Assembly (NCBI GenBank): GCA_018242365.1
Contig: JAFECB010000021.1
Coordinates: 102,820 to 166,819 of the forward strand
DNA: 64,000 bases
From: Pseudomonadota bacterium
GTDB taxonomy: Bacteria > Pseudomonadota > Gammaproteobacteria > Xanthomonadales > Xanthomonadaceae
Reading direction: 5' to 3'
Shown: positions 35,082 to 44,431 of the stretch, one piece after another
How the letters are laid out: each line of letters starts with the position of its first letter
How positions within the stretch are numbered: the stretch's first letter is position 1
The notes under the pieces: generated by a model
The model's input: only the letters and a program-made list of their open reading frames with translations
The model's database searches: none
Told to the model about the DNA's origin: nothing
Program-made: the position numbers and the translations under genes

Positions 35082-36812
35082 ATGGTTTCGATGTCCAACC
35101 GACTTGCCCTGTTCGTGCTGTGCGCGCCGTTGTTCACGGTTCAGGCCGCGCAAACCAGTGCCCCCGCGCAGACTGCGCAACCCGCCTTGACGGCCACCAC
35201 CGCCGCAACCGGATTGGTTCGCACGCCCGAGCAGCTGGCCACGACCATTACCTTGGCTGATTTGTCTTTCAAGGTGGATCCGGCGCGGCAATGGCTCGAT
35301 GGCGATGCCAGCCTGCACCTGCGGGTGGACAAGCCGGTGGCCCGACTGGTGGTCGACCTGGACCGCAATTACACGGTGGAAGCCGTCACCGTGGATGGCA
35401 TATCCGTTCACTGGACTAATCCGGAAGGCCGGATGACGGTCGAACTGGCCAAGCCACTGGCTGCTGGTGGGCAGGCCGTCCTGCGCATCCGCTATGCGGG
35501 CCACCCGCATGTTGCCAAGCGTGCCCCTTGGGATGGCGGCATCGTCTGGGCCACGACGCCCAGCGGTGAGCCATGGGTCGGTACGGCCGTGGAAGGCGAG
35601 GGCTGCGACCTGCTCTGGCCTTGCATCGACCATCCGATGGCCGAACCACAGGCGGTGGTGGAGCGCGTCACGGTGCCCGCGCCGCTGGTGGCGGTCGGTA
35701 ACGGTGTGGCGGAAGGCATGCAGGAAAATGACGGCTGGCGCACCTATACATGGCGAGCCAAGCAGCTCGACACCTACGCCGTTACCCTCAATATCGGCCC
35801 TTACGAGCTGTTGCAGGCCGATTACAAATCGCGTTTCGGCAATACCATCCCGCTGCGCTTCTGGTATCTGAAGGGCAACAAGGCCAAGGCCGAGGGACTG
35901 TTCGCGGAATTCACCCCGATGCTGGATTTCTTCGAGGAAACCATCGGTCCGTACCCGTTCGCCGATGAAAAGATGGGTGTGGTTGAAACGCCTTACCTCG
36001 GCATGGAGCATCAGACCATCAATGCCTACGGCAACGGCTATCGCAAGGCCGAGACCGGCTACGACTGGCTGTTGCAGCACGAGTTCGCGCACGAATGGTT
36101 CGGCAACCAGCTCACCAATGTCGATTGGGACGATTTCTGGCTGCACGAGGGCTTCGGCACCTATATGCAGCCGCTGTACCTGCAGTGGCTGCGCGGCGAC
36201 ATGGAGTACATGGCCGCGCTGATGAAGATGCGTACGGTGCTGATGTTGCGCTACCCGATCGTGACCGGTCATCCGATGACCGAAAAGGACGTGTCCGACG
36301 AAAGCCGAGGCCCCGGCAACGATGTCTATTACAAGGGCGCGCTGATGCTGCACACCCTGCGCGGCCTGATCGGGGATGCTGCCTTCTTCCGCGCCACCCG
36401 CGAACTCGTCTACGGCACCGACACCCCGCGCCCCGGCAATTTCCATCCGCGCTACGCCTCCACCGATGATTTCATCAAGATCGTCAATCGCGTCACCGGC
36501 AAGGACTACGGCTGGTTCTTCGATGTCTACCTGCGCTCGGTGCAGTTGCCGGACCTGCAGGCCACGCGCACCGGCAATGTCCTGACCCTGCGCTGGAAGA
36601 CCGAAGGCGACAAGCCGTTCCCCATGCCGGTGCAGGTCCGCGTGGGTGACCATGTGGTCGATGTGGCGATGACCGGCGGACAGGGCGAGGTGGCGATCGC
36701 AGCGAATGAGAGCTACACCCTGGACCCGCACTCGCGGGTGCTGCGCGACCTGCCCTACATGGCCGATTACCAGCGCGACATGGCGGAGCGCGCCCGCGCT
36801 GCTGCGAAATAG
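35082..36812 (+). CDS. exported M1-family aminopeptidase-like metallopeptidase
   Basis: A 576-residue gluzincin with a signal peptide (about 1-20). The zinc site is H333-E-F-A-H337 with the distal Glu356 in LHEGFGTY, exactly 18 residues later. The substrate motif GMEH (in YLGMEHQTIN) replaces the usual GAMEN. The N-terminal beta domain covers about 50-240. It lacks the long C-terminal helical domain of PepN and matches the shorter M1 forms. The start has GGAGG 8 nt upstream. It diverges from the repeat-rich protein gene. Confidence 0.92.
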   Translation: MVSMSNRLALFVLCAPLFTVQAAQTSAPAQTAQPALTATTAATGLVRTPEQLATTITLADLSFKVDPARQWLDGDASLHLRVDKPVARLVVDLDRNYTVEAVTVDGISVHWTNPEGRMTVELAKPLAAGGQAVLRIRYAGHPHVAKRAPWDGGIVWATTPSGEPWVGTAVEGEGCDLLWPCIDHPMAEPQAVVERVTVPAPLVAVGNGVAEGMQENDGWRTYTWRAKQLDTYAVTLNIGPYELLQADYKSRFGNTIPLRFWYLKGNKAKAEGLFAEFTPMLDFFEETIGPYPFADEKMGVVETPYLGMEHQTINAYGNGYRKAETGYDWLLQHEFAHEWFGNQLTNVDWDDFWLHEGFGTYMQPLYLQWLRGDMEYMAALMKMRTVLMLRYPIVTGHPMTEKDVSDESRGPGNDVYYKGALMLHTLRGLIGDAAFFRATRELVYGTDTPRPGNFHPRYASTDDFIKIVNRVTGKDYGWFFDVYLRSVQLPDLQATRTGNVLTLRWKTEGDKPFPMPVQVRVGDHVVDVAMTGGQGEVAIAANESYTLDPHSRVLRDLPYMADYQRDMAERARAAAK

Positions 36813-36983
36813 GGCCGCTTCCCAGTGGTCTGCTGAGGCAAGTTGCCCGGGCGGAGGCGGTTGGCCAGCCTGCAATGCGTGCCATTCAGCCGCCTGTGCC
36901 CATGATCCGCCCGCCTGTCGGTCATGGCTGGCATCGCACCGGACTCGCGCATACTGTAGGCCTTGCCCAAGGCCGGGGGAGTT

Positions 36984-37532
36984 ATGCCGCATCGCAATAT
37001 GCATCGGGGAAACACGCCATCAAACGGCTTCACACTGGTGGAGTTGATGGTGACGGTGTCGATCATCGCCATCATCGCGGCGGTCGCGCTGCCCAGCATG
37101 GGCTGGATGGCGGACGCCGCCCGGCTCAATGGTCAGGCGGATGAAATGATCACCACCATGCAGATGGCACGCGCTGAGGCTGTGCGCCGCAATGCCCGGG
37201 TGACGGTGTGTGGCACCACCGATGGCACCACCTGCGCGGGTGGCACCACGTGGACGCGCTGGATCATCCGGGGCCGAGACAACGTCGAGAGTGAATCCTC
37301 GGGGACTGAAGTCGTCGATGTCATCCGCGATACCACGGCATCCGGTGATGTCCAGGTCACGGGACCTGCGGCGGGGATCGTGTTTCGTCCCTCCGGCATC
37401 ATCGACAGCGCTCAGACATTGACCGTCTGCATCCCGAAGAACCTACCGCCGGAAAACCGGCGCGTGCTGAACGTGATGGTCAGTGGCGTCGTGACCAAAA
37501 CCAATGTCAATGGCAGCGGGACTTGCCCATGA
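36984..37532 (+). CDS. fimT: type IV pilus minor pilin FimT/GspH-like
   Basis: A 182-residue pre-pilin. A short basic leader is cleaved before the N-methylated Phe in SNG-FTLVELMVTVSIIAIIAAVALPSM (about 14-40). Pairs of cysteines (VCGTTDGTTC and the C-terminal CIP/CP) suggest a disulfide. It begins the coupled cluster fimT-pilV-pilW-pilX-pilY1-pilE and takes part in initiating pilus assembly and, in related bacteria, DNA uptake. The next gene overlaps its stop. Confidence 0.9.
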   Translation: MPHRNMHRGNTPSNGFTLVELMVTVSIIAIIAAVALPSMGWMADAARLNGQADEMITTMQMARAEAVRRNARVTVCGTTDGTTCAGGTTWTRWIIRGRDNVESESSGTEVVDVIRDTTASGDVQVTGPAAGIVFRPSGIIDSAQTLTVCIPKNLPPENRRVLNVMVSGVVTKTNVNGSGTCP

Positions 37533-38014
37533 ATCGCATGAATCGTAATCGTCGCGCAGGTCCGGTCCTTCGCGGGCGCGCACAAGGCATGAGCCTGATC
37601 GAGGTTCTGGTCTCCGTGCTGGTGCTCAGCCTTGGCCTGCTCGGCATCGCTGCCATGCAATCCATGGCCCTGCGCGGCGGACAAAGCTCGCTGGAAAGCA
37701 GCCAAGCGGTCATGCAGGCCAGTTCGATTTTCGAATCCATGCGCTCGAACCGGGACAATGCCGCAAGCTACAACACCGCCAAGGTGTGCAGCGCCTCATC
37801 CATCACCGGCACGTCGCTGGCTGCCAATGACCTCAAGGCCTGGCTGACTTCGATGAAGACCACCATCGGTGGCTCGGCGACTGATACCACCACCTGCGGC
37901 CAGATTTCTGGTTGCCCGGCCGATTGCGCAGTGACCATCTTCTGGGATGATTCCCGTGGTGGTGCTGACCAAGGTGGCAGCAGTCGCAGCTTGGCTGTGG
38001 AGGCGCGGATATGA
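37529..38014 (+). CDS. pilV: type IV pilus minor pilin PilV
   Basis: A 161-residue pre-pilin. The processing site is QGMSLIEVLVSVLVLSLGLLGIAAMQ with Met at +1 and Glu at +5, as in PilV. The leader is Arg-rich. It overlaps fimT (ATGA) and pilW. It belongs to the minor-pilin complex that primes type IV pilus assembly. Confidence 0.9.
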   Translation: MNRMNRNRRAGPVLRGRAQGMSLIEVLVSVLVLSLGLLGIAAMQSMALRGGQSSLESSQAVMQASSIFESMRSNRDNAASYNTAKVCSASSITGTSLAANDLKAWLTSMKTTIGGSATDTTTCGQISGCPADCAVTIFWDDSRGGADQGGSSRSLAVEARI

Positions 38015-38883
38015 GCGCCTTCCGTGTGATGTCCAGGCGCGTCCAGTCCGGTTTTGGGTTGGTCGAGATGATGGTGGCCTTGGTCCTCGGCCTGCTGGTC
38101 GTTGGTGCGGCATTTGCCATTTTTCAATCCAATCAGCGTACGTTCTCGTCTAATCAGGGCCTCAACCGCATCCAGGAAGGCGCACGGGCGGCGTTCGAGA
38201 TGATGGGGAACGACCTGCGTGCTGCAGGAGGTTCGGCCTGCTCCAATGTGGCCAGACCCGATGTCGAGCATTCCAACAACACCCGGGAGACGGCGTTCCT
38301 GAGTACGCCGGTGAGCGGCTCCGGCAGCGAGTTCACGGTGACGTCGGCGGACGATGATGCCTATCCGGTGACGACGGCCACGACCAATAGCGTCACCATC
38401 AACGTCGCCAAGGTTCAGGAAGATAACCCGAGCTTCAGTGTGGCCGATGCGTTCAAGGCAGGCGACTTCATGATCATCTGCAACGCCAGCCAGTTGTACG
38501 TCGTCGGCGTGCAGACCGTGTCTGGCAATGTGGTGTCCTTCTCCCCGGCGACGCCCTTGGTGATGACGGCTGATCCGATGGCGCCTGCCCCCAGCGTGCT
38601 CGTCAGCCGGTTCCGCCAGCATCGCTGGTATCTCGCCAGTGGCTCGCTCATGGTTGATCGCAATGACGGCACTGGCGGCCAGCGGGTCATCGACAACGTT
38701 GGCGCGATGAGTGTGACGTACTTGCGCGATGGCGCTACCAGCTATGTCGCATCCCCGTCGCTGTGGTCCGATGTGACTGCCGCGCGCGTCAACCTGACGC
38801 TCACTGGTCCCACTGCCGTTGACGGCAATACGACCACCCGCAATTTCTCCAGCGTGGTCAACCTGAGGAGCCGCGTGCAATGA
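38011..38883 (+). CDS. pilW: type IV pilus minor pilin PilW
   Basis: A 290-residue pre-pilin, longer than the others, as expected for PilW. The processing site is QSGFGLVEMMVALVLGLLVVGAAFAIFQSNQRTF. The globular domain includes a conserved Cys pair (ACSN and IICN). Start and stop overlap pilV and pilX by 4 bp. It is part of the priming complex with PilV, PilX and PilY1. Confidence 0.9.
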   Translation: MSAFRVMSRRVQSGFGLVEMMVALVLGLLVVGAAFAIFQSNQRTFSSNQGLNRIQEGARAAFEMMGNDLRAAGGSACSNVARPDVEHSNNTRETAFLSTPVSGSGSEFTVTSADDDAYPVTTATTNSVTINVAKVQEDNPSFSVADAFKAGDFMIICNASQLYVVGVQTVSGNVVSFSPATPLVMTADPMAPAPSVLVSRFRQHRWYLASGSLMVDRNDGTGGQRVIDNVGAMSVTYLRDGATSYVASPSLWSDVTAARVNLTLTGPTAVDGNTTTRNFSSVVNLRSRVQ

Positions 38884-39461
38884 GCCGGTTCGCCAATCAC
38901 ACCATGGGTGTGCCTCGCCAGCAACAGGGTGTCTCGCTGCTGGTCGTGCTGGTCCTGCTGATCGTGATGTCGGTGTTGGGCGTCGCAGTGCTGCGCAGCT
39001 CTTCCATGCAGGAGCGCATGTCGGCCAATCTCTATGACCGCAGCCTTGCGTTCCAGGCGGCTGAAGCGGCGCTGCGCAATGTTCAGGAAGACATCCTTGG
39101 TAACGCGGCCCTCAGCGATCTCCAGTATGGCGTTTCGCTCAAGGATTGGCGCACCGCTCACGGCGGCCACCCGGACTGCGCAACCGACGGCTTCTGCAAC
39201 CAGGATGCCGCCACCGGAACCATCGAAACGCCCGTTCCGATGAGTGGCACCACCACCACCGCCGACGGCAAGACCTTGCCCTATACCTACACCCTGGAAT
39301 ACCTCGGTGTCGGCAAGGGCAGCACCGTCGCGGGTATCTGCGAAACCACCTTCGGCCTGAACAGTTACCAGTGCCAGCGCCCGATGTTCCGCGTCACCGT
39401 GCGTGCGGAAGGGCCCGGTCATGCCCAGGTCGTCCTGCAAGCCAATACCGTCAGCCGGTAA
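38880..39461 (+). CDS. pilX: type IV pilus assembly protein PilX
   Basis: A 193-residue pre-pilin-like protein. After the leader QQQGVSLLVVLVLLIVMSVLGVAVLRSSSMQERMSANLYDRSLAFQAAEAAL comes the PilX N-terminal motif (AAEAAL-x7-ED). The Glu at +5 of most pilins is absent (V-S-L-L-V), as usual for PilX/GspK types. It completes the minor-pilin set before pilY1. Confidence 0.88.
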   Translation: MSRFANHTMGVPRQQQGVSLLVVLVLLIVMSVLGVAVLRSSSMQERMSANLYDRSLAFQAAEAALRNVQEDILGNAALSDLQYGVSLKDWRTAHGGHPDCATDGFCNQDAATGTIETPVPMSGTTTTADGKTLPYTYTLEYLGVGKGSTVAGICETTFGLNSYQCQRPMFRVTVRAEGPGHAQVVLQANTVSR

Positions 39462-39488
39462 ACCGAACGCACTCTTGCGAGCAACGCC

Positions 39489-42400
39489 ATGAACACCAAA
39501 CACACGCATTCCATCCGCAAGCAGGCCGGCGCCATTCGCCGGAAGTCCTGGTGGGTGGCTCCCGTTGCCTTCCTGTCGACCCTGCTGGCCTTGCCTGTCA
39601 ATGCGACAGTCGCAATCCCCGATTATCCGCTGAACATCGGCGCGGGCATTGCCCCCAATATCCTGCTGATCCTCGACGATTCCGGGTCGATGGCGTGGCG
39701 CAACGTCAACAACAAGAACGTCTCCTCGATCACCGGCACCGGATTTTCAAGCACCCCGGATGCCGGCGGTGTCAGTGACGGCACGAACTACACCACGGAG
39801 TCGACCAGCAACGGCGCGATGTTCATGCAGAACTACGCGACCAACACGCTCTACTACAACCCGGCCACGACCTACCAGGCCTGGATGCTGCCGACCGGCG
39901 TCCGCCTGACCGGCGGCACCTCGTACACGGCCGTCTACGATGACGATAACTACGCCACCTACGACGGCAACTCTGGTGGCAGCAAGAACCTGTCCAGCAA
40001 TAAGCAGACCTTTTACGTGCCCAAGGACACCACCCAGACCGGCAGCACCTATCTCTCGAATATCAACAACTACTACCGCTACCAGTTCCAGGCAGGTGGT
40101 GGGAGCATTCTGCGTGGGGAGTGGGGTACGGTCGTCCGCCAGGGACAGACGGGGGTGCTGACTGCCAGTGGCTCCTTGTCCGACAGCACGGCGGTAGACA
40201 ATTATTCATCATCGGTCTCCGCCAATACCATTCTCGAAATCACGATCAAGAACACCACTTCGGGATCCGGTACCAGGGATCTCAAATACTGGATCTACAA
40301 CCCCAGTGGCACGCAGATTGCCTCGGGCACCATCAGCAAGGGTGGTAACAAGCTGGTCACGGTCAATCCGACTGCGGCGGGTGCCTACAGGGTCAGGGTG
40401 CAGCGGAATAATTCCGTTGTTACTGGCTATACCATCGATGGACAGAACTTCAGCCTCAACGATTGCGATGGCAGCAGCGAGGGTTCCTCCGCTTGGGTCA
40501 ATTGCACCAGCGCCACCCCCACCGGCCGCAGCCTCGCGGACGAGAAGACCAATTTCGCCACCTGGTATTCCTATCACCGCACCCGCATCAAGGCGGCCAA
40601 GGCGGGCGCAGCGGAAGCTTTCCGCCCGATGGGCCTGAACGTGCGCGTGGGCTTCCGCGCGATTCGCAAGCCCTACAACTACAATTACGATATTCCGGTC
40701 GGCACCGGTGATGGCCGTTTCTATGACGATTCCACCACTTCGGTCAGCAACCGCAGCGAGTGGTACAAGCATCTGTTCCGTGCCGTCGCCAGTAGCGGCA
40801 CCCCGCTGCAGCGCGCGCTGAATGAGGCTGGGCAGTACTACCAGAGGGCGGATAATGCCGGGCCCTATGGACCGCAAACGGGCGCTGCCCAGCTCTCCTG
40901 CCGCCAGAACTTCACCATCCTGACCACCGACGGTTACTGGAACACCAGCGTCACGTCCTCAGGCAATGTCGACGGTGCGAGTGGCCCCACGATCAAGGGT
41001 GACGGTGTCTCCTACAATTACAGCAGTGTCAACCCCTACAAGGACGGTTATTCCGATACCTTGGCCGATCTGGCCATGTATTACTGGAAGAACGACCTGC
41101 GTACCGATATCCCCACCATGGGGGATACGGCAACCGCGTCCACTTGGAAGTACAACAACGTCCCCACCAGTAGTGATGATCCGGCGTTCTGGCAGCATAT
41201 GGTGACCTTCACCATCGCCTTGGGTCTGGAGACCACCAAGGGATGGTCAAGCGTCCAGGATGCAAAGACGGCCATCGCAGGCGGCGATTCCTGGCCGGAT
41301 CCCAAGACGTATAACTGCACCTCCTCTTCCTGTCCTGACGTGGCTGCACGCCTCGATGACCTGCTGCACGCGGCCGTCAATGGGCATGGCGAGTTCGTCT
41401 CGGCGCATAGCCCTGCCGAGTTCGCCGATGGTCTGGCCAGTGCCTTGTCCCAGATCGTCCAGCGCACCAGTTCGTTCTCCAACGTGGCCACCAACTCCAC
41501 CTCCTTGAATACCGGCTCGCAAGTGTTCGCGGCCAGCTATGTCTCAAGCCTGTGGACCGGCAAGGTCGCCGCCTATCCGGTGACCCATAGCGGCGGCTTG
41601 AGTTCGACCGCGTCCTGGACATCCTCGATTCCAGCCTACGGCAGCCGCAATGTGTTCACCTACAACGGCTCCAGCGGTACGACGTTCCCGACCTCGACCC
41701 AGACCAGTGCGTTGGATCGCAGTGGCGTCGGCCCGGCCAACTACGAGGTGAGCGGCGCGGACAATGCCAATTACATCAAGGGCGATCCCAGCAAGGAAGA
41801 GCGCAATGGTGGCCTGCTGCGTTCACGCGTCACCACCGTGCTGGGCGACATCGTGGACTCTTCGCCGGCCTATCAGCCTTCGACCAAGACCCTGTACGTG
41901 GGCGCCAACGACGGCATGTTGCACGCCTTCGATGCCACCAATGGCAAGGAGCTGTTCGCCTACGTACCGAACATCATCAACTTCGCCAATCTGTCGCTCC
42001 TGAGCCGTGGCGACTATCAGCACAAGTTCTTCGTCGATGGGCCGGTGGTGATCTCGCCGAATACCTACATCTCCGGCAAGAACTATCTGGTGGGTACCCT
42101 CGGCCGTGGCGGCAAGGGCGTGTACGCGCTGGATGTGACCACGCCGGCCTCGTTCTCCGCCAGTGACGTGAAATGGGAAAGTGCCAGCTCCAGCAACATG
42201 GGGAATGTGATCGGCGCGCCGATCATGGGCATGGTGCGCAATGGCACCAGCACCCCGGCGGTCGTGCTGGGTAATGGTCCCAACAGCACCAACGACCAGG
42301 CCGTGCTGATCGTCCTCAACCTGCAGACGGGCGCGGTGATCAAGGAAATTGCCACCGACGGCACCACCGGCAATGCCCTGTTCGCGCCCACCGGCATCTA

Positions 42401-43193
42401 CGCAGCCGACGGCAAGACCTTGGTGTACGTGTATGCAGGCGACCTGAAGGGCAATATCTGGAAGTTCGACCTGACCAACGCCAGCCCCGGCTCCTGGACC
42501 GCCACCAAGATCTTCCATGCTGAAAAGACCAGCGGTACGCCGCAGCCGATCACGGCGGCGCCGGCTGTCGCCGTGGATATCGCCACCAACAAGCGCTGGA
42601 TCTTCTTCGGTACCGGCCAGTATTTGGTCAACAACGACGTGAATGACACCTCCGCTCAGAGCATGTACGGGTTCATCGATGACAACAGTGGCTCGACCTA
42701 TACGCGGGGCGATCTGACCGCGCGTTCGATCACCGTCTCCGGCAGCTATCGGTCCTTCGAGGCAAAATCCGCCTTGCCCACCGCGTCCAAGGGCTGGTAT
42801 GTCGATTTGCCTGGCAGCGGTGAACGCATCGTGCAGGATGCCCAGATCAATGGCAGCTTCATGGTGACCGCCAGCATGTTGCCGGTGGGCACCAACTGCG
42901 ACGACGCTTACGGTACCGGCTTCATCAACGCCATCGATGCCTTCACCGGCACCAGTGGCGGCAAGTCGATGTTCGACCTGAACAATGACGGTTCCACGGA
43001 CGACACCGGTGCCGGTGGAGCGCCAATCGGTTCCGTCAACACCGGCGTCGGCATGCCGACCTTGCCGGTGCTGTTGCCGGGTCAGATCATCGTGGGTGGC
43101 AGCGGCGACGGCAGCAGTTCGGGCCTGTCGGGCGCACGCACCTTCGGCATGAGCTGGCAGCGCGTGTCGTGGCGTGAGGTTCGCAACGACTGA
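39489..43193 (+). CDS. pilY1: type IV pilus tip adhesin PilY1
   Basis: A 1234-residue exported protein. A signal-like segment (about 20-40) precedes a von Willebrand A-like N-terminal half with the metal-binding DxSxS motif at 63-67 (DDSGS). The C-terminal half (about 780-1234) is the conserved PilY1 beta-propeller with YVGANDGMLHAFDATNG, GRGGKGVYALDVTTP and DLKGNIWKFDLT. A calcium-loop-like stretch DLNNDGSTDD lies near the end. It controls pilus extension/retraction and adhesion. It starts 27 bp after pilX; the ribosome site is weak. A hairpin follows the stop. Confidence 0.93.
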   Translation: MNTKHTHSIRKQAGAIRRKSWWVAPVAFLSTLLALPVNATVAIPDYPLNIGAGIAPNILLILDDSGSMAWRNVNNKNVSSITGTGFSSTPDAGGVSDGTNYTTESTSNGAMFMQNYATNTLYYNPATTYQAWMLPTGVRLTGGTSYTAVYDDDNYATYDGNSGGSKNLSSNKQTFYVPKDTTQTGSTYLSNINNYYRYQFQAGGGSILRGEWGTVVRQGQTGVLTASGSLSDSTAVDNYSSSVSANTILEITIKNTTSGSGTRDLKYWIYNPSGTQIASGTISKGGNKLVTVNPTAAGAYRVRVQRNNSVVTGYTIDGQNFSLNDCDGSSEGSSAWVNCTSATPTGRSLADEKTNFATWYSYHRTRIKAAKAGAAEAFRPMGLNVRVGFRAIRKPYNYNYDIPVGTGDGRFYDDSTTSVSNRSEWYKHLFRAVASSGTPLQRALNEAGQYYQRADNAGPYGPQTGAAQLSCRQNFTILTTDGYWNTSVTSSGNVDGASGPTIKGDGVSYNYSSVNPYKDGYSDTLADLAMYYWKNDLRTDIPTMGDTATASTWKYNNVPTSSDDPAFWQHMVTFTIALGLETTKGWSSVQDAKTAIAGGDSWPDPKTYNCTSSSCPDVAARLDDLLHAAVNGHGEFVSAHSPAEFADGLASALSQIVQRTSSFSNVATNSTSLNTGSQVFAASYVSSLWTGKVAAYPVTHSGGLSSTASWTSSIPAYGSRNVFTYNGSSGTTFPTSTQTSALDRSGVGPANYEVSGADNANYIKGDPSKEERNGGLLRSRVTTVLGDIVDSSPAYQPSTKTLYVGANDGMLHAFDATNGKELFAYVPNIINFANLSLLSRGDYQHKFFVDGPVVISPNTYISGKNYLVGTLGRGGKGVYALDVTTPASFSASDVKWESASSSNMGNVIGAPIMGMVRNGTSTPAVVLGNGPNSTNDQAVLIVLNLQTGAVIKEIATDGTTGNALFAPTGIYAADGKTLVYVYAGDLKGNIWKFDLTNASPGSWTATKIFHAEKTSGTPQPITAAPAVAVDIATNKRWIFFGTGQYLVNNDVNDTSAQSMYGFIDDNSGSTYTRGDLTARSITVSGSYRSFEAKSALPTASKGWYVDLPGSGERIVQDAQINGSFMVTASMLPVGTNCDDAYGTGFINAIDAFTGTSGGKSMFDLNNDGSTDDTGAGGAPIGSVNTGVGMPTLPVLLPGQIIVGGSGDGSSSGLSGARTFGMSWQRVSWREVRND

Positions 43194-43198
43194 TCGAA

Positions 43199-43227
43199 GC
43201 GCCGTCCCGGCTTTGCCGGGACGGCGC
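43199..43227 (+). terminator. hairpin after pilY1
   Basis: GCGCCGTCCCGG (43199-43210) pairs perfectly with 43216-43227 around CTTTG. No T-run follows, so it may slow or stabilise rather than end transcription before pilE, which begins 129 bp later. Confidence 0.6.
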
Positions 43228-43355
43228 GTGTCGCACTGCGAGAATGCGATCAGCAGGAACGATGGATGCAAGACGGAAGCAGAATCCACACCGTGGTTGA
43301 ACCAGGATTGTCGGGGCCATCTCAGGCCCGCCAGAGCAGGCTAGAGGAACGTCCC

Positions 43356-43742
43356 ATGCGCAATACCCGAGCGTCCGGTTTCAGCTTGATCGAGCTGATG
43401 GTAGTGGTGGTCATCATCGGCATCCTCGCCTCGATCGCCTATCCGACCTACAACGATCATGTGCGCAAGACTCGACGTGCTGCTGGTTCCGCCTGCGCAC
43501 TGGCGGCAGCGCAGCAGATGGAACGCTATTACACGGCAAAGCTGACTTATGACCCGGGTCCCACTTCATTCACCTGTGATTCGGATGCACTGAAGTACTA
43601 CTCGATTGCTTCGTCTGGACTCGGTGTAAAAACCTACACGATCACTGCAACTCCTATCGGGCAGCAAAGTGGCGACTCATGCGGCAGTTTGACCGTCAAC
43701 CAAGCTGGCACCAAGAGCCCATCCACATCGGGCTGCTGGTAA
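43356..43742 (+). CDS. pilE: type IV pilin PilE
   Basis: A 128-residue pilin. A 9-residue leader ends in Gly before FSLIELMVVVVIIGILASIAYPTYNDHVRKTRRA. The globular domain has the YYTAKLTYDPG segment and a C-terminal cysteine pair (about 104 and 127) forming the D-loop. GAGGA precedes the ATG. Its small size matches the PilE minor pilin at the end of this cluster rather than the major pilin PilA. Confidence 0.9.
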   Translation: MRNTRASGFSLIELMVVVVIIGILASIAYPTYNDHVRKTRRAAGSACALAAAQQMERYYTAKLTYDPGPTSFTCDSDALKYYSIASSGLGVKTYTITATPIGQQSGDSCGSLTVNQAGTKSPSTSGCW

Positions 43743-43754
43743 ACCTTGGTCCCG

Positions 43755-43817
43755 TAGGAGCGCACCGCAGGGGCGCGACAGTCGGTGCAGGTCGCGCCCC
43801 TGCGGTGCGCTCCTACA
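43755..43817. repeat. perfect inverted REP pair
   Basis: Bases 43755-43780 and 43792-43817 are exact reverse complements (26 bp) around an 11-bp centre. This is the only REP locus here lying between co-directional genes (pilE and rpsO). It may act as the 3' end of the pilus transcript. Confidence 0.92.
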
Positions 43818-44017
43818 ACGTATGGCGTGTGCTTGCTGAGGGAGCTATCGCCCGTGATGCCGGCAAAGGCCGCCGCCAAAGTCGGGTTTGCCCGTTACAC
43901 ACTCCGCGCGCTATACTTGTCGGGCTCGATTGAGCATTTTTCTCCATCACCCTGACGGACCGAGCGGTGCGGGCCACGTGGCCGCGTTCCTGCCGGTTCC
44001 GCGACTACGAGGCATTC

Positions 44018-44278
44018 ATGTCCATCGATACCAGCAAAGTCATTGCAGAACACAAGCGCGGCGACAACGATACCGGTTCCCCGGAAGTGCAGGTTGCCCT
44101 GCTGACCGCCCGCATCAACCAGCTCGGCGAGCATTTCAAGGCGCACAAGAAGGACCACCACAGCCGGCGCGGCCTGATGATGATGGTCAACCAGCGCCGC
44201 AGCCTGCTCGATTATCTGCATCGCAAGGATGGCGAGCGCTACAAGGCACTGATCGGCAAGCTCGGTCTGCGTCGCTGA
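44018..44278 (+). CDS. rpsO: 30S ribosomal protein S15
   Basis: S15 (86 residues) binds the three-way junction of 16S rRNA helices 20-22 and bridges to the 50S subunit. The sequence [53 protein letters not shown] is canonical. GAGG lies 8 nt before the ATG. A strong terminator follows, and pnp is next, the conserved rpsO-pnp arrangement. Confidence 0.97.
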   Translation: MSIDTSKVIAEHKRGDNDTGSPEVQVALLTARINQLGEHFKAHKKDHHSRRGLMMMVNQRRSLLDYLHRKDGERYKALIGKLGLRR

Positions 44279-44289
44279 TCCAAACCCGA

Positions 44290-44323
44290 ATCGCGGCGCA
44301 CTCCATGCGCCGCGATTTTTTTT
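44290..44323 (+). terminator. Rho-independent terminator between rpsO and pnp
   Basis: ATCGCGGCGCA (44290-44300) pairs perfectly with TGCGCCGCGAT (44306-44316) around CTCCA, followed by a run of T. As in other rpsO-pnp loci it likely lets part of the transcription pass into pnp. Confidence 0.93.
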
Positions 44324-44431
44324 GCGGCACCTTTCTCTCGCGGCTCGTCCCGCATTCCCGCACCGCTTCCGGTGCAGCGCCCGGAGGCAGGGGCCTCCAG
44401 CGTCAACGTGAACACAGTCAAGGATTTCGAA

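Noticed and set aside
43356..43742. major pilin PilA
   Set aside because: Small size and position as the last gene of the minor-pilin cluster after pilY1 fit PilE.
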